Shown: positions 1 to 8,347 of the stretch, one piece after another
How the letters are laid out: each line of letters begins with the position of its first letter
Position numbering within the stretch: position 1 is the stretch's first letter
Assembly: GCF_900111865.1 (NCBI RefSeq)
Contig: NZ_FOJS01000022.1
Coordinates: forward strand, 1 to 50,799
Direction: 5' to 3'
Source of the DNA: Parageobacillus thermantarcticus
Lineage (GTDB): Bacteria; Bacillota; Bacilli; Bacillales; Anoxybacillaceae
DNA length: 50,799 bases
Translations under genes and position numbers: made by a program
The notes under the pieces: generated by a model
The model's input: the letters and a program-made list of their open reading frames with translations, nothing else
What the model was told of the DNA's origin: nothing
Databases searched by the model: none

Positions 1-120
1 AAATGGATGTCGGGACGTAAATACTTAGATATGTCCGAATATTGGCAGTGGCGGAAAACGAAAGAGCAAGAAGCTCGATCGGTGAATCAGGAAGTTTCGG
101 AGATGAAAAGAGTAGGGTAA
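1..120 (+). CDS. C-terminal fragment of a probable transposase (cut by window edge)
   Basis: An open frame runs in from the left edge and ends at TAA 118-120, giving the last 39 residues of a basic, Trp/Glu/Lys-rich protein (it includes the segment SEYWQWRKTKEQEARS). I do not recognise the family from this tail. It is inferred to be a transposase because the DNA after it (121-333) ends in a terminal inverted repeat that interrupts asnB and recurs across the window. ISLre2/UPF0236-like or IS256-like are both possible; the long 3' trailer of about 210 bases is more than IS256 elements normally carry. Confidence 0.4.
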   Translation, partial: KWMSGRKYLDMSEYWQWRKTKEQEARSVNQEVSEMKRVG

Positions 121-333
121 CCCCTTCGCTGTGTCAAGGAGAACGTGGAATACCGGAGCGAAGCGAGGATATGCCGCGAAAGCTCCTTGACACGCCTGTT
201 CCTTGACAACATGATCGTTTGTCCGGGAAGGCGACTGGCAGGGAGACTTGCCGGACTTGCCTACCATACGTCAAGTCATCAGGTCCATGTTGTCTATCAA
301 AGGGGAATTTACACAATAATTAGGACTTGACCC
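1..333 (+). mobile_element. Right end of an insertion sequence interrupting asnB
   Basis: After the transposase-like stop at 120 there is a structured non-coding trailer. It contains a large inverted repeat in which GTGTCAAGGAG near 130 pairs with CTCCTTGACAC near 182-192. The trailer ends at the terminal repeat 302-333, which reads inward from the asnB junction as GGGTCAAGTCC followed by a T and AATTATTGTGTAAA. The same ends occur on the short repeats elsewhere in the window. AAGTCC plus TGTGTAAA resembles, from memory, the ends of IS256-family elements. The other IS end and the target duplication lie outside the window. Confidence 0.6.
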
Positions 334-513
334 TGATTCAAGATCAATAATACTTAAACGTCGAAATCCAAAATTCACGTGTTCATCAAAAAAATAGCCA
401 TTATCATCAGGACCGCGATGAGTAATGATATCATTCATTTTTTGAAACGTTTCTTTCCATTTTTTATCGATGATTCTTGGTTGGTCATGAATGCATCCAA
501 TAAAACCACACAT
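331..513 (-). pseudogene. asnB: asnB 5' fragment, asparagine synthetase (glutamine-hydrolysing), truncated by IS
   Basis: The start ATG at 511-513 follows a GTGGGGG ribosome binding site. The product begins MCGFIGCI, the class II glutamine amidotransferase start in which Cys2 is the nucleophile. About 25 residues later it has THRGPDDNGYFFDEHV and then GFRRLSIIDLESG, all typical of the AsnB/AsnO glutaminase domain. After about 61 residues the family sequence stops and the frame runs into the IS terminal repeat, so the synthetase domain is missing from this side. The remainder, if it survives, would lie to the left of the window beyond the IS. The fragment cannot make asparagine. Confidence 0.85.
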
Positions 514-935
514 TATATTATTATTCCCCCACTTTATTTAATGTGATAGATTTATCAAGGATTAGGCTAATTAAATATTATATTATTATATATTTAAAAC
601 TTAACAAATTTTATTATATCATTTTATCGATTCCTGTAATGGGCTTTTTACATTAAATTAAATTAAAATTATTTTTCTTGAATTTTCTTGCGACATGGCC
701 CAAGATATTAAAACATACAAAATGTAGAGAAATGATAAATTCTTTTGCGATTATTGCATACATTACACAGGGGAAGCATTCTCCATTGGGTCAATTCTTT
801 AGCATTGGTGTAAGTCCAAGCGAACTTGGATCATTGGCAAACAAATGCACTTTTCGGCGTTCAATCCTCCATTGTTTCTGCAAATTTAGCCGGTAAGATA
901 AAAACAGCAAGCTTTGCGAAGGGGTTGCAGCTGTT
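514..935. other. AT-rich intergenic stretch with a possible decayed gene
   Basis: Bases 514-670 are very AT-rich, presumably the asnB promoter region. From about 678 to 900 an open frame on the + strand encodes a hydrophobic stretch (SFAIIAYITQGKHSPLGQFF). This appears to continue after one frameshift as [20 protein letters not shown], with no start codon or ribosome site. It may be the remnant of a small membrane protein gene. I do not recognise it and would not call it functional. Confidence 0.3.
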
Positions 936-1799
936 ATGTTGGGAACTATATTTTTCTTAGCACTTATGATTTTTTCACTTTCTATTTTTCTTTTGCGAAA
1001 GCCAACTAATGAAAAGTTATATAAATTAGCAATAGGATATTATATCGCTTTTTCCTTATTGTTTTTCACTCTATTTGTCCATTATGCAAAATCTGAGAAT
1101 ATGATCGATACTATAATGGATCTAGTACAGAAAACATCAAAAGTGGAAGCAAGAAACCGATCATCTAGGGATTCAAAAGAACAAGCCGCCATTAAATCGA
1201 CTCTCATCGACGCCCCCATTATCTCGCAGCTTCCAGAATTACCAAGGGGGTGCGAAGTAACAAGCTTGGCCATGCTTTTGAATTATGCGGGGGTCAACGT
1301 AGACAAGATGACACTAGCGAAACAAATAAAGAAAAATCCAACCCCCTATCGAAAACATAACGGAAAAGTATTTTATGGACATCCAAATGAAGGGTTTGTT
1401 GGTGACATGTATACAACAAAGAAACCCGGATACGGCGTCTATCATAAACCGATAAAACAATTAGCCGAAATGTATTTGCCTAATCAAATCGTTGATTTAA
1501 CAGGACAATCATTTGCAGAAATATATAAATATTTGTCAAAAGGCACCCCAGTTTGGGTGATTACCAACACAACCTTTCGTGTACTTCCTCCGTCTGAATT
1601 TAGGGAATGGCAGACCCCGCAAGGTCCTATAAAAATAACATATCGGGAGCATTCGGTATTAATCACCGGATATGATGATCAATATATTTATTTTAATGAT
1701 CCGCTGACAGGTACGAAAAATAAAAAAGCGCCTAAAGTTGAATTCATTAAAGCTTGGGAACAAATGGGCAAACAAGCGATTACCTATAACCGCAATTAA
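936..1799 (+). CDS. Membrane-anchored C39-family (papain-like) cysteine peptidase
   Basis: This 287-residue protein has two N-terminal hydrophobic segments (about residues 1-20 and 30-50), a short charged linker and an extracytoplasmic peptidase_C39_2 domain. Visible active-site motifs are [12 protein letters not shown] with the nucleophile Cys106, [12 protein letters not shown] with His239, and FNDPLTG with the third catalytic residue around 254-255. Relatives (YvpB-like) occur in many Bacilli as secreted or anchored enzymes that probably cleave small peptides or wall-associated substrates; the substrate is unknown. The start is the first ATG after an in-frame stop and has only a distant GAAGGGG site. 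A strong terminator follows, so the gene is probably monocistronic. Confidence 0.8.
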   Translation: MLGTIFFLALMIFSLSIFLLRKPTNEKLYKLAIGYYIAFSLLFFTLFVHYAKSENMIDTIMDLVQKTSKVEARNRSSRDSKEQAAIKSTLIDAPIISQLPELPRGCEVTSLAMLLNYAGVNVDKMTLAKQIKKNPTPYRKHNGKVFYGHPNEGFVGDMYTTKKPGYGVYHKPIKQLAEMYLPNQIVDLTGQSFAEIYKYLSKGTPVWVITNTTFRVLPPSEFREWQTPQGPIKITYREHSVLITGYDDQYIYFNDPLTGTKNKKAPKVEFIKAWEQMGKQAITYNRN

Positions 1800-1881
1800 T
1801 CGGTTGTAGCTAATCGCTGTCTTTTTTTATTTTAGACTCTTAAGATCCAAAAGAAATAACGGTTTATCGCAGTAAGAAAAG

Positions 1882-1940
1882 AGGCTGGCTTCAAAAGGGG
1901 GATGGATTTAGCACCCTTTTGAGGAAGCCTATCTTTTTTT
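1882..1940 (+). terminator. Rho-independent terminator after the C39 peptidase
   Basis: The arm AGGCTGGCTTCAAAAGGG pairs with ACCCTTTTGAGGAAGCCT across a short loop and is followed by a run of seven T residues. Confidence 0.8.
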
Positions 1941-2018
1941 GGTTTTTATTTCCAGTTTATTGTTTTTTAAGTTAGAAAAAAATAAAAATGAATTTTAATC
2001 AATGGAGGGATATTATAT

Positions 2019-2366
2019 ATGGCGACAGTTATTAATTCATCTGTTCAACAATTTCAAGCGTGTATCGATGCTTGTAACAAATGCATGCAAGCATGCGAAG
2101 AATGTCTGACTTCATGTTTAAAAGAAGCGGACGTACAGGCTCGAACACATTGCATCAACATTTTAAGGGATTGTGCAGACATTTGTGCCATGGCGGCTCA
2201 ATGGATGTCCCGCGGAAGCACATATGCGAAGCAGTTTTGCCAACTTTGCGCAACCATTTGCGATGCTTGTGCGGCTGAATGTGCAAAATTCCAAGATACA
2301 CATTGTCAGGAATGTGCTAATGTATGCCGTCAGTGTGCTGAAGAATGCCGTAAAATGTCATCATAA
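2019..2366 (+). CDS. Four-helix-bundle copper-storage protein (Csp family, DUF326)
   Basis: This 115-residue cytosolic protein has no signal peptide and contains 19 cysteines, mostly in CxxxC spacing along predicted helices (for example QACIDACNKCMQACEEC). This is the hallmark of the Csp/YhjQ-type four-helix bundles whose core is lined with thiolates that bind many Cu(I) ions. The start is supported by GGAGGGA 8-9 bases upstream. It lies convergent to csoR-copA-copZ and shares the intergenic hairpin with copZ. That context supports a role as a cytosolic Cu(I) sink working beside CopZ and CopA. No CsoR palindrome was seen upstream, so its control is unclear. Confidence 0.9.
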   Translation: MATVINSSVQQFQACIDACNKCMQACEECLTSCLKEADVQARTHCINILRDCADICAMAAQWMSRGSTYAKQFCQLCATICDACAAECAKFQDTHCQECANVCRQCAEECRKMSS

Positions 2367-2374
2367 TATGATTG

Positions 2375-2416
2375 AAGGCTGCCCCAAAAGTGGTTTCACT
2401 TTGGGACAGCCTTTTT
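2375..2416 (+). terminator. Terminator between csp and copZ
   Basis: GGCTGCCCCAAA and TTTGGGACAGCC form a long stem with a short loop, followed by TTTTT on the + strand. It sits between two convergent genes and may stop both, but the T run favours the + direction. Confidence 0.8.
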
Positions 2417-2419
2417 ACG

Positions 2420-2623
2420 TTATTTCACATCATAACCTTGTTCTTCAATCGCCTCTTTGAGTTTTTCTACACTTACCTTTGTTTCATCATAATCGACATC
2501 CACAGTGCCTTCTTGCAGATGTACTTCTACATTTTTTACACCGTCTAGCTCTTTAAGAGCGTTCGTCACTGCCATTTTGCAGTGGCCGCAAGTCATTCCT
2601 TGTACATGTAATGTAATGGTCAT
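2420..2623 (-). CDS. copZ: Copper chaperone CopZ
   Basis: This 67-residue protein is a single heavy-metal-associated (HMA) domain with the Cu(I)-binding motif GMTCGHC (Cys12 and Cys15). Its length and fold pattern match Bacillus CopZ, which carries Cu(I) in the cytosol and hands it to the CopA N-terminal domains and to CsoR. It is the last gene of the csoR-copA-copZ operon, 30 bases behind copA, with its own GGAGGA site. Confidence 0.95.
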   Translation of the reverse strand: MTITLHVQGMTCGHCKMAVTNALKELDGVKNVEVHLQEGTVDVDYDETKVSVEKLKEAIEEQGYDVK

Positions 2624-2653
2624 TGTCCATTCCTCCTTAAAAATTTTTATTTT

Positions 2654-5050
2654 TTATATTTTCACGCGTTTCAAACGAAGCGCGTTTGTCACAACAGATA
2701 CGGAACTGAATGCCATGGCCGCTCCGGCAACCCACGGCTGCAATAATCCTGCGGCAGCTACAGGAATGCCGATGGTATTATAGAACAAAGCCCAGAACAA
2801 GTTTTGTCGAATGTTTTTCATCGTTTTGCGGCTTAACTCGATCGCTTTCGGAATATGCGCTAAATCTCCGCCGACCAAAGTGACATCAGCCGTTTCGATG
2901 GCGACATCCGCTCCTGTGCCAATCGCCATACCAATATCCGCTTTGGCAAGAGCTGGGGCGTCATTTATTCCATCGCCAACCATCGCCACACGTTTTCCTT
3001 GTTTTTGCAATTCCTCGACAATTTTTGCTTTGTCTTCCGGAAGCACCTCTGCATAGACATGATCGATGTTCACTTGGTTTGCGATCGCTTCTGCTGTCCG
3101 TTTATTGTCTCCTGTTACCATGTACACTTCGATACCCATTTGTTTTAATGTTGCAATCGCCTCTTTTGAGCTTTCTTTTACCGTATCCGCGACGGCAATG
3201 ATGCCAGCAAGCTGTCCATCAACAGCAACTAGCATAGCCGTTTTTCCCTGTTTTTCAAGCTCTATCATTTGATGTTCATAGGCGTCAATCGCTACAGAGC
3301 GCTCCTTCATCAGTTTTCGCGTTCCAACAAGGACGCTGTGCCCATCAATGACAGCTTCAATTCCGTGGCCGGTAATAGCAGCAAAATGTTCCAGCGGCTT
3401 CATAGCGACCGCTTGTTTTTTTCCATATTCGACAATCGCATGTGCCAACGGATGTTCCGAAGCGCTCTCAGCGGAAACGGCATAATCGAGCATATCCTCG
3501 CGGAATTTAAGCACATCGGTTACTTCCGGTTTTCCTTTTGTCACTGTTCCTGTTTTATCCAGTAATACGGCATTGATTTTATGCGTTCCTTCCAGGTATT
3601 CACCTCCTTTAAAGAGGATTCCCTGTTCTGCCCCTTTTCCTGTACCAACCATAATCGATGTCGGTGTGGCAAGACCAAGCGCACAAGGACAAGCAATAAC
3701 AAGAACCGCGATCGCGACCTCAAGCGCTTTTGGCAAGTCGCCCGGCGCAACAAAGAAGTACCATATAATGAATGCAACGGCAGCAATTCCTACAACAATT
3801 GGCACGAAAATGCCTGAAATGACATCAGCCATACGCTGAATCGGCGCTTTCGAACCTTGGGCCTCTTCGACGATTTTAATGATATTGGCAAGTGCAGTAT
3901 CTTTTCCAACCTTTTCCGCACGAATGGTTAGTACACCGTTTTTATTAATGGTTGCCCCAATGACATAGTCTCCTTCTCTCTTATCAACAGGAATGGATTC
4001 GCCGGTAATCATCGATTCGTCTACAGAGGATGCTCCGGCGATGACAGTGCCATCTACCGGGATTTTTTCTCCCGGCTTGACGACAATGGTGTCGCCAATC
4101 GCCACTTCCTCCAGCGGAACTCTTATTTCCTCCCCATTACGGATGACAGTAGCTTCTTTCGCCTGCAGACTCAACAGCTTAGAGATCGCTTCTGTCGTTC
4201 TCCCTTTCGCGAGAGACTCAAAATATTTTCCGACAAGTACAAGCGTAATCAGCACGGCACTCGTTTCAAAATACAATCTTGGCATATATTCGGGATTTCC
4301 TAACGTTTTGAGTGCTTCATATAAGCTGTAAAAGTAAGCTGCCGATGTTCCAAGCGCCACCAGTACGTCCATGTTGGCACTCTTGTTTCGCAATGCCCGG
4401 TACGCCCCTACATAGAAGGGACCGCCAATGTAGAACTGGACAGGTGTAGCTAAAAGAAGCTGGAACCACGGATTCATCAATAGGTGCGGCATCGGCAAGC
4501 CGATATTAAACGGCATATGCGCAATCATCGTATAAAGCAAAGGCAGCGATAAAACGATGGAAATGGCAAGTTGCCGTTGTTTTTGTTTTAGCAGCTCTTC
4601 TCTTCGGCTTGCGTGATCTTGTTCTTCATTTCGGATTTGTCCTTTGTATCCAAGCTTTTTGATTTTCTCTAAAATGTCATCTACAGATATAATCCCTTCA
4701 TTGTATTCTACAACAGCACTGTTTGTCGCCAAGTTTACAGCAGCGCTTGTCACACCTTCCATACGATTTAATCCTTTTTCAATCCGTGCCGCACATGCCG
4801 CGCATGTCATCCCTTCAATGTCCAGCGTCACTTTTTCCGTGGCAACGCCATAGCCCAAGTTCTCAATCTTGGATTGAATGTCAGCTATGCTTTGTTTCGA
4901 TGGATCATATTTAACCGTTGCTTTTTCCATTGCCAAATTAACATTTGCTTCTACGCCATCCATCTTGTTCAACACTTTTTCAATACGATTGGAACAAGCG
5001 GCGCATGTCATGCCAGTTACTTTCAGTGTCACGGTTCTTTGTTCACTCAT
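2654..5050 (-). CDS. copA: Copper-exporting P1B-type ATPase CopA
   Basis: This 798-residue protein has two N-terminal HMA domains with MTCAAC motifs (Cys16/Cys19 and about Cys83/Cys86). Eight membrane helices and the full P-type ATPase core follow: TGES at 349-352, the transport motif CPC at 454-456, the phosphorylated Asp498 in DKTGT, the SEHPLA nucleotide-binding motif, and GDGINDAPA near 692. The final helix carries MAFSS, so the family signature is that of Cu(I) exporters (P1B-1). It pumps Cu(I) out of the cytosol using ATP and is supplied by CopZ. It lies 14 bases behind csoR in the same operon, under the CsoR operator. The start has a GGAAGGG site. Confidence 0.97.
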   Translation of the reverse strand: MSEQRTVTLKVTGMTCAACSNRIEKVLNKMDGVEANVNLAMEKATVKYDPSKQSIADIQSKIENLGYGVATEKVTLDIEGMTCAACAARIEKGLNRMEGVTSAAVNLATNSAVVEYNEGIISVDDILEKIKKLGYKGQIRNEEQDHASRREELLKQKQRQLAISIVLSLPLLYTMIAHMPFNIGLPMPHLLMNPWFQLLLATPVQFYIGGPFYVGAYRALRNKSANMDVLVALGTSAAYFYSLYEALKTLGNPEYMPRLYFETSAVLITLVLVGKYFESLAKGRTTEAISKLLSLQAKEATVIRNGEEIRVPLEEVAIGDTIVVKPGEKIPVDGTVIAGASSVDESMITGESIPVDKREGDYVIGATINKNGVLTIRAEKVGKDTALANIIKIVEEAQGSKAPIQRMADVISGIFVPIVVGIAAVAFIIWYFFVAPGDLPKALEVAIAVLVIACPCALGLATPTSIMVGTGKGAEQGILFKGGEYLEGTHKINAVLLDKTGTVTKGKPEVTDVLKFREDMLDYAVSAESASEHPLAHAIVEYGKKQAVAMKPLEHFAAITGHGIEAVIDGHSVLVGTRKLMKERSVAIDAYEHQMIELEKQGKTAMLVAVDGQLAGIIAVADTVKESSKEAIATLKQMGIEVYMVTGDNKRTAEAIANQVNIDHVYAEVLPEDKAKIVEELQKQGKRVAMVGDGINDAPALAKADIGMAIGTGADVAIETADVTLVGGDLAHIPKAIELSRKTMKNIRQNLFWALFYNTIGIPVAAAGLLQPWVAGAAMAFSSVSVVTNALRLKRVKI

Positions 5051-5064
5051 CCATTTTCCCTTCC

Positions 5065-5376
5065 TTACTTTGAGAATTGCTTAATCACATCCATTAGTTC
5101 CTGAATGGATTCTTCCCCGCTTCCTTCGCGGATCGCCTTGGCAACACAATGATTGACATGGCGTTCCAGCAAGTTCAGCCCGACTTTGTTTAATGCGGCT
5201 TGGATTGCGGAAATTTGCACTAAAATATCAATGCAGTATCGATTGTCCTCAACCATTTTTTGCACTCCGCGTACTTGCCCTTCAATGCGCCTCAGGCGCT
5301 TGACGATGCTTTCGATCTCTTCTTCGGTCCGCGGAACCATTTTTGCATTGATATGGTCATCTTCATATTGGCTCAT
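5065..5376 (-). CDS. csoR: Copper-sensing transcriptional repressor CsoR
   Basis: This 103-residue all-helical DUF156-family repressor has the Cu(I) ligand triad Cys48, His73 and Cys77, with the same 25 and 4 residue spacing as characterised CsoR proteins. The [15 protein letters not shown] region carries DNA-contacting basic residues. I chose ATG 5374-5376 because GAGGTGA lies 6 bases upstream; longer in-frame starts exist up to 5454 but would overlap the promoter. Apo-CsoR should bind the palindrome at 5419-5437 and release it on Cu(I) binding, which would induce csoR-copA-copZ. Confidence 0.95.
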   Translation of the reverse strand: MSQYEDDHINAKMVPRTEEEIESIVKRLRRIEGQVRGVQKMVEDNRYCIDILVQISAIQAALNKVGLNLLERHVNHCVAKAIREGSGEESIQELMDVIKQFSK

Positions 5377-5416
5377 TACTATCACCTCATTGCTCATACC
5401 CGTCGCTTCTGAATAC

Positions 5417-5445
5417 ATTATACCCGTATCGGGTATAAATTGCAA
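5417..5445 (-). promoter_or_regulatory. csoR-copA-copZ promoter with embedded CsoR operator
   Basis: On the minus strand TTGCAA (5440-5445) and TATAAT (5417-5422) are separated by exactly 17 bases. The spacer and -10 overlap the perfect inverted repeat TATACCCGTATCGGGTATA (5419-5437). This has the GC-tract-flanked form of known CsoR operators (TACCC-N5-GGGTA). A repressor bound here would block RNA polymerase directly. Confidence 0.9.
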
Positions 5446-5457
5446 CTGATACATATG

Positions 5458-5700
5458 TAATTTTTTATTTATTTTGAATCAGAGCAGCAAACATCTATTC
5501 AACTATTGATGAAATTCAAGAATTTGTGTAAAAAACAGCAAACAGCCGCTTTATTTTTCTAAGTTTGCTGGGCAGAGAACACCATTTCACATCATATTCC
5601 AAACTTTATCCAGCTATTTCCTGAAAAAATAAAACGACTATCGCCGCATTTAATAACATATATTGAAATTGTAATACCTTTTCCATAGGGGGATGACGAA
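5458..5700. repeat. Intergenic region with a degenerate copy (B) of the short repeat family
   Basis: About 5511-5600 contains TTTGTGTAAAAAACAGCAAA, then a CGCTTTATTTTTCTAAG segment and TTTGCTGGGC. These match the left half of the window-wide short repeat. Its right end is poorly conserved. The rest of the stretch is presumably the promoter of the multicopper oxidase; no CsoR-type palindrome is visible in it. Confidence 0.5.
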
Positions 5701-6651
5701 ATGTATGATTATTTTGCCAAAAATCCTCAAACTCCTATTGTGACTCCCGACGTGAAAAATGCACCGTTTCAAATTCTCCAAAACGGTGCCAAACGATTTC
5801 ATTTGCGTGCAGAACCGGTTGTTCATGAACTAGTGGGCGGAATAAAAATCCGCGGGTATGGTTACAACGGGAGTATTCCCGGCCCAACCATTCTTGTCAA
5901 TGAGGGAGACTATGTCCAAATTACAGTGGAAAACCGGTTGCCGGAAGCGACATCTGTTCATTGGCATGGGTTAATTGTTTCCAACCGAATGGATGGGGTG
6001 CCTGGCCCCGGGGGAAGTCCCATTATACGTCCCGGGGAAAGTTTTATGTACGAATTTCGTATACAGCAAGCAGGGACTTTCATGTATCACAGTCATGTCC
6101 ATAACGCAAGACAAGAGCTAATGGGGCTGGGAGGCATGCTTATTTCGCGCGGTATATACGAAGAGGCAGTCGACCGCGACTATGTTCTTTTACTTCAGGA
6201 GTGGGCGGTGCAAACGGAAAGGCGCCCACAAAATAATGGCCAGCCAATTTCTGGGCAATTGGCTCCAAATATATACCATATTGACCCATCGTCCATGATG
6301 TTTAATTTTTTCACGATTAACGGCAAAGCTTATCCTGATACAACTCCTCTACTTGTTCGATATGGTGAACGAGTTCGTATTCGCCTTGGCAATTTAAGCA
6401 TGAACTCCCATCCTATGCATTTTCATGGACATGACTTTATTACAACTGCCGTCGACGGAAACATCATCCCCGTTGCGGCGAGACAAAAACGAAATACGAT
6501 TAATGTCGCTCCAGGAGAAACGTGGAATATTGAATTTTTCGCGAACAACCCAGGAAATTGGGCATTTCACTGCCATAAGCCACATCATACAGCGAACATG
6601 CATTCTATGGATATGGGCGGAATGCTTACCATTATTCGCTATGTGCAGTGA
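5701..6651 (+). CDS. Two-domain multicopper oxidase (small laccase-like)
   Basis: This 316-residue protein holds all four copper-binding motifs of multicopper oxidases: HWHG (87-90), HSHVH (130-134), HPMHFHGHDF (from 237) and HCHKPHH (290-296) followed by a Met-rich tail (TANMHSMDMGGM). It has only two cupredoxin domains, about half the length of CueO- or CotA-type enzymes, so like other two-domain laccases it probably works as a trimer. It should oxidise substrates, perhaps Cu(I) or phenolics, while reducing oxygen to water. No Sec or Tat signal peptide is visible, so it may be cytosolic or spore-associated, or exported in another way. AGGGGG precedes the start. It opens the second copper island. 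Confidence 0.9.
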   Translation: MYDYFAKNPQTPIVTPDVKNAPFQILQNGAKRFHLRAEPVVHELVGGIKIRGYGYNGSIPGPTILVNEGDYVQITVENRLPEATSVHWHGLIVSNRMDGVPGPGGSPIIRPGESFMYEFRIQQAGTFMYHSHVHNARQELMGLGGMLISRGIYEEAVDRDYVLLLQEWAVQTERRPQNNGQPISGQLAPNIYHIDPSSMMFNFFTINGKAYPDTTPLLVRYGERVRIRLGNLSMNSHPMHFHGHDFITTAVDGNIIPVAARQKRNTINVAPGETWNIEFFANNPGNWAFHCHKPHHTANMHSMDMGGMLTIIRYVQ

Positions 6652-6679
6652 TTGGTTCTAAATACTGTTTTAGCTTTTT

Positions 6680-7933
6680 CTAGTTGGCATCTGAATTTTT
6701 TATATTAGAAATGAAGTTATCCATCATTTCATAAGACATGGGACCTATATGCTTATCTCTGATAACCCCATTTTTATCGATGATATACGAAGTAGGAATC
6801 GTCATTACACTGTATAAATTGCTAATTTCTCCTTGTTGATCAAGCAAGATGTTAAATGTCATTCCTTTATCCTTGACAAAATCCTTCACCGCATCAGGGC
6901 TACGTTCGCTATTCGTTAAATTGACTGCCAAAATCTCTACGTTGTTATTTCGGTTGTTTTCATAAAATTTTTGCATTTCCGGAATTTCCGCTTTGCAAGG
7001 CGGACACCAAGAAGCCCAAAAATTCAATATAACGGTCTTCCCGCGAAAATCAGACAACTTCCATTTGTCCCCTTTTATTGAAAGCAGCTCAAAATCTGGC
7101 GCCACTTGTCCTTTATTAATTCCGATTTTTCCTGAATTTAACGGCGCAGACGCAGCCGCTTTAGATTCTATTCGCTTTGTTTCTTGTTGATTGGCAAGAA
7201 TAGAAGTTATGCCAAAGCTTAAAATGATCACACCTAATGTGATTTTAATCGTTGTATTTCTCCATCCCTTTTTCTTGTCCTTATCCGCTTCTTCCCTACC
7301 TTGTCTTTCTAGCCAATACGAAACAGACAAAAAGATAACAATTAAAGAGACATAGAACAATGCTTCTTTTGATATGCTTGTGGCATATACAAAATGATTT
7401 TTATACAAAGCGATCTCCAATTGAACTAAATGAAACCATATGAGAAGCTGCAACAACGTTTTTTGCCTTTTCATTAGTGAGGCTGCTATAAAAAAAGAAA
7501 CAGCTGCTATTGCTTGCAAAATTACTGGATAGTTCCGTGGATCTTCCATTACGTAAACCGATGCAAAAGTGCTAAAATACCCAAAATATACTGGAACTGC
7601 CGCCCGTATATAAGAATCTACAGGAATGTTCTGTTTTCTGATGCATGACCAAGTATAGACCGTCATAAATACAATCGCAATGCCAATTCCAACATATCCC
7701 CCGTTAAAATAAAGTATCGTCATAGGATTTTGCAAAACGGAATCGAGGTGTAAAACACCATAGCTAAATTTCCAAATCAACACTCCATTAATGAAGCTAT
7801 TAAAAATTAAATCCATGATATTTCGCTCTATTTTCAATATCCTAATACCATAATAAAACAGTACATAGCTAATTAATAAGCCGCTTATTAGCAAAAGATT
7901 TTCACCTTGAACGATGATGCTACCAAATTGCAA
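6680..7933 (-). CDS. Lgt-like multi-TM domain fused to a TlpA/ResA thioredoxin domain
   Basis: The N-terminal part (about residues 1-245) has roughly seven hydrophobic segments. It includes an ILYFNGGYVGIGIAI stretch resembling the membrane domain of Lgt (prolipoprotein diacylglyceryl transferase)-like proteins. The last 150 residues are an extracytoplasmic TlpA/ResA-like thioredoxin domain with WASWCPPCKAE and the cis-Pro loop MTIPTSYIID. Fusions of this sort are expected to act in thiol reduction outside the membrane, for example keeping copper or cytochrome ligand cysteines reduced. I chose TTG 7931-7933 because GAGGGGG lies just upstream. The alternative ATG at 7952-7954 overlaps the stop of the small upstream gene as ATGA and would rely on translational coupling. 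Confidence 0.8.
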   Translation of the reverse strand: MQFGSIIVQGENLLLISGLLISYVLFYYGIRILKIERNIMDLIFNSFINGVLIWKFSYGVLHLDSVLQNPMTILYFNGGYVGIGIAIVFMTVYTWSCIRKQNIPVDSYIRAAVPVYFGYFSTFASVYVMEDPRNYPVILQAIAAVSFFIAASLMKRQKTLLQLLIWFHLVQLEIALYKNHFVYATSISKEALFYVSLIVIFLSVSYWLERQGREEADKDKKKGWRNTTIKITLGVIILSFGITSILANQQETKRIESKAAASAPLNSGKIGINKGQVAPDFELLSIKGDKWKLSDFRGKTVILNFWASWCPPCKAEIPEMQKFYENNRNNNVEILAVNLTNSERSPDAVKDFVKDKGMTFNILLDQQGEISNLYSVMTIPTSYIIDKNGVIRDKHIGPMSYEMMDNFISNIKNSDAN

Positions 7934-7950
7934 TATACATTCCCCCTCAT

Positions 7951-8052
7951 TCATCGGTCATTGATAAAACGATACAAGAGATAAAAACCAATGGCGATTA
8001 ATACCACCCAGAACAACATCACCGCGATCATCAAGACCGAACCCTCAAACAT
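7951..8052 (-). CDS. Small single-pass membrane protein, 33 aa
   Basis: ATG 8050-8052 is preceded by GAGGAGG and opens a 33-codon frame ending in TGA 7951-7953. The product has a short N-terminus (MFEGS), one hydrophobic helix rich in Met, Val and Ile, and a basic tail (LLYRFINDR). The stop overlaps the upstream start option of the Lgt-like/TlpA gene as ATGA, so the two are probably translated together. The family is not recognised. It could be a small membrane partner of the thioredoxin fusion. Confidence 0.6.
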   Translation of the reverse strand: MFEGSVLMIAVMLFWVVLIAIGFYLLYRFINDR

Positions 8053-8322
8053 CGCCTTCCACTTTCCTCCTCTTCGCCACGTTAGCATCAACCAGCAATA
8101 GTATCTTAATAAACCGAGTAAGATTCATGACAATTCCAATAATTTTCCGAACATAACTTCCTGTTCATTTTCTTTTAGAAACCGCTAGACTAAGAAATTA
8201 CTTATTCCATCCAAGAATGAATACGCCCTTCTTTCCACCTTTTTCTCCAACAGGTTATTGATGATTATAGCAATGAATTTTGCAGAAATGATGGAGTAGG
8301 ATATTTTTGAAATAGGAAGCAA

Positions 8323-8347
8323 AAAAGACATGCGGATGCATGTCTTT
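8323..8347 (-). terminator. Symmetric terminator after the BNR lipoprotein gene
   Basis: AAAAGACATGC and GCATGTCTTTT form a perfect stem with a GGAT loop. The T run on each side makes it usable in either direction. Confidence 0.75.

Noticed and set aside
121-260. Structured trailer after the transposase fragment, considered as a group II intron or IS110-type bridge RNA
   Set aside because: No domain V-like hairpin was seen, and the element ends in clear terminal inverted repeats.
1840-1880. Weak similarity to the short repeat family (AAAAGAAATAACGG)
   Set aside because: It is too short and lacks the ends and the TTTGCTGG block.
2375-2416. Considered as a copper-responsive RNA element
   Set aside because: A simple stem with a T run between convergent genes is fully explained as a terminator.
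4644-4914. Several + strand open frames across copA
   Set aside because: They are reverse-strand shadows of a clearly identified ATPase with complete family motifs.
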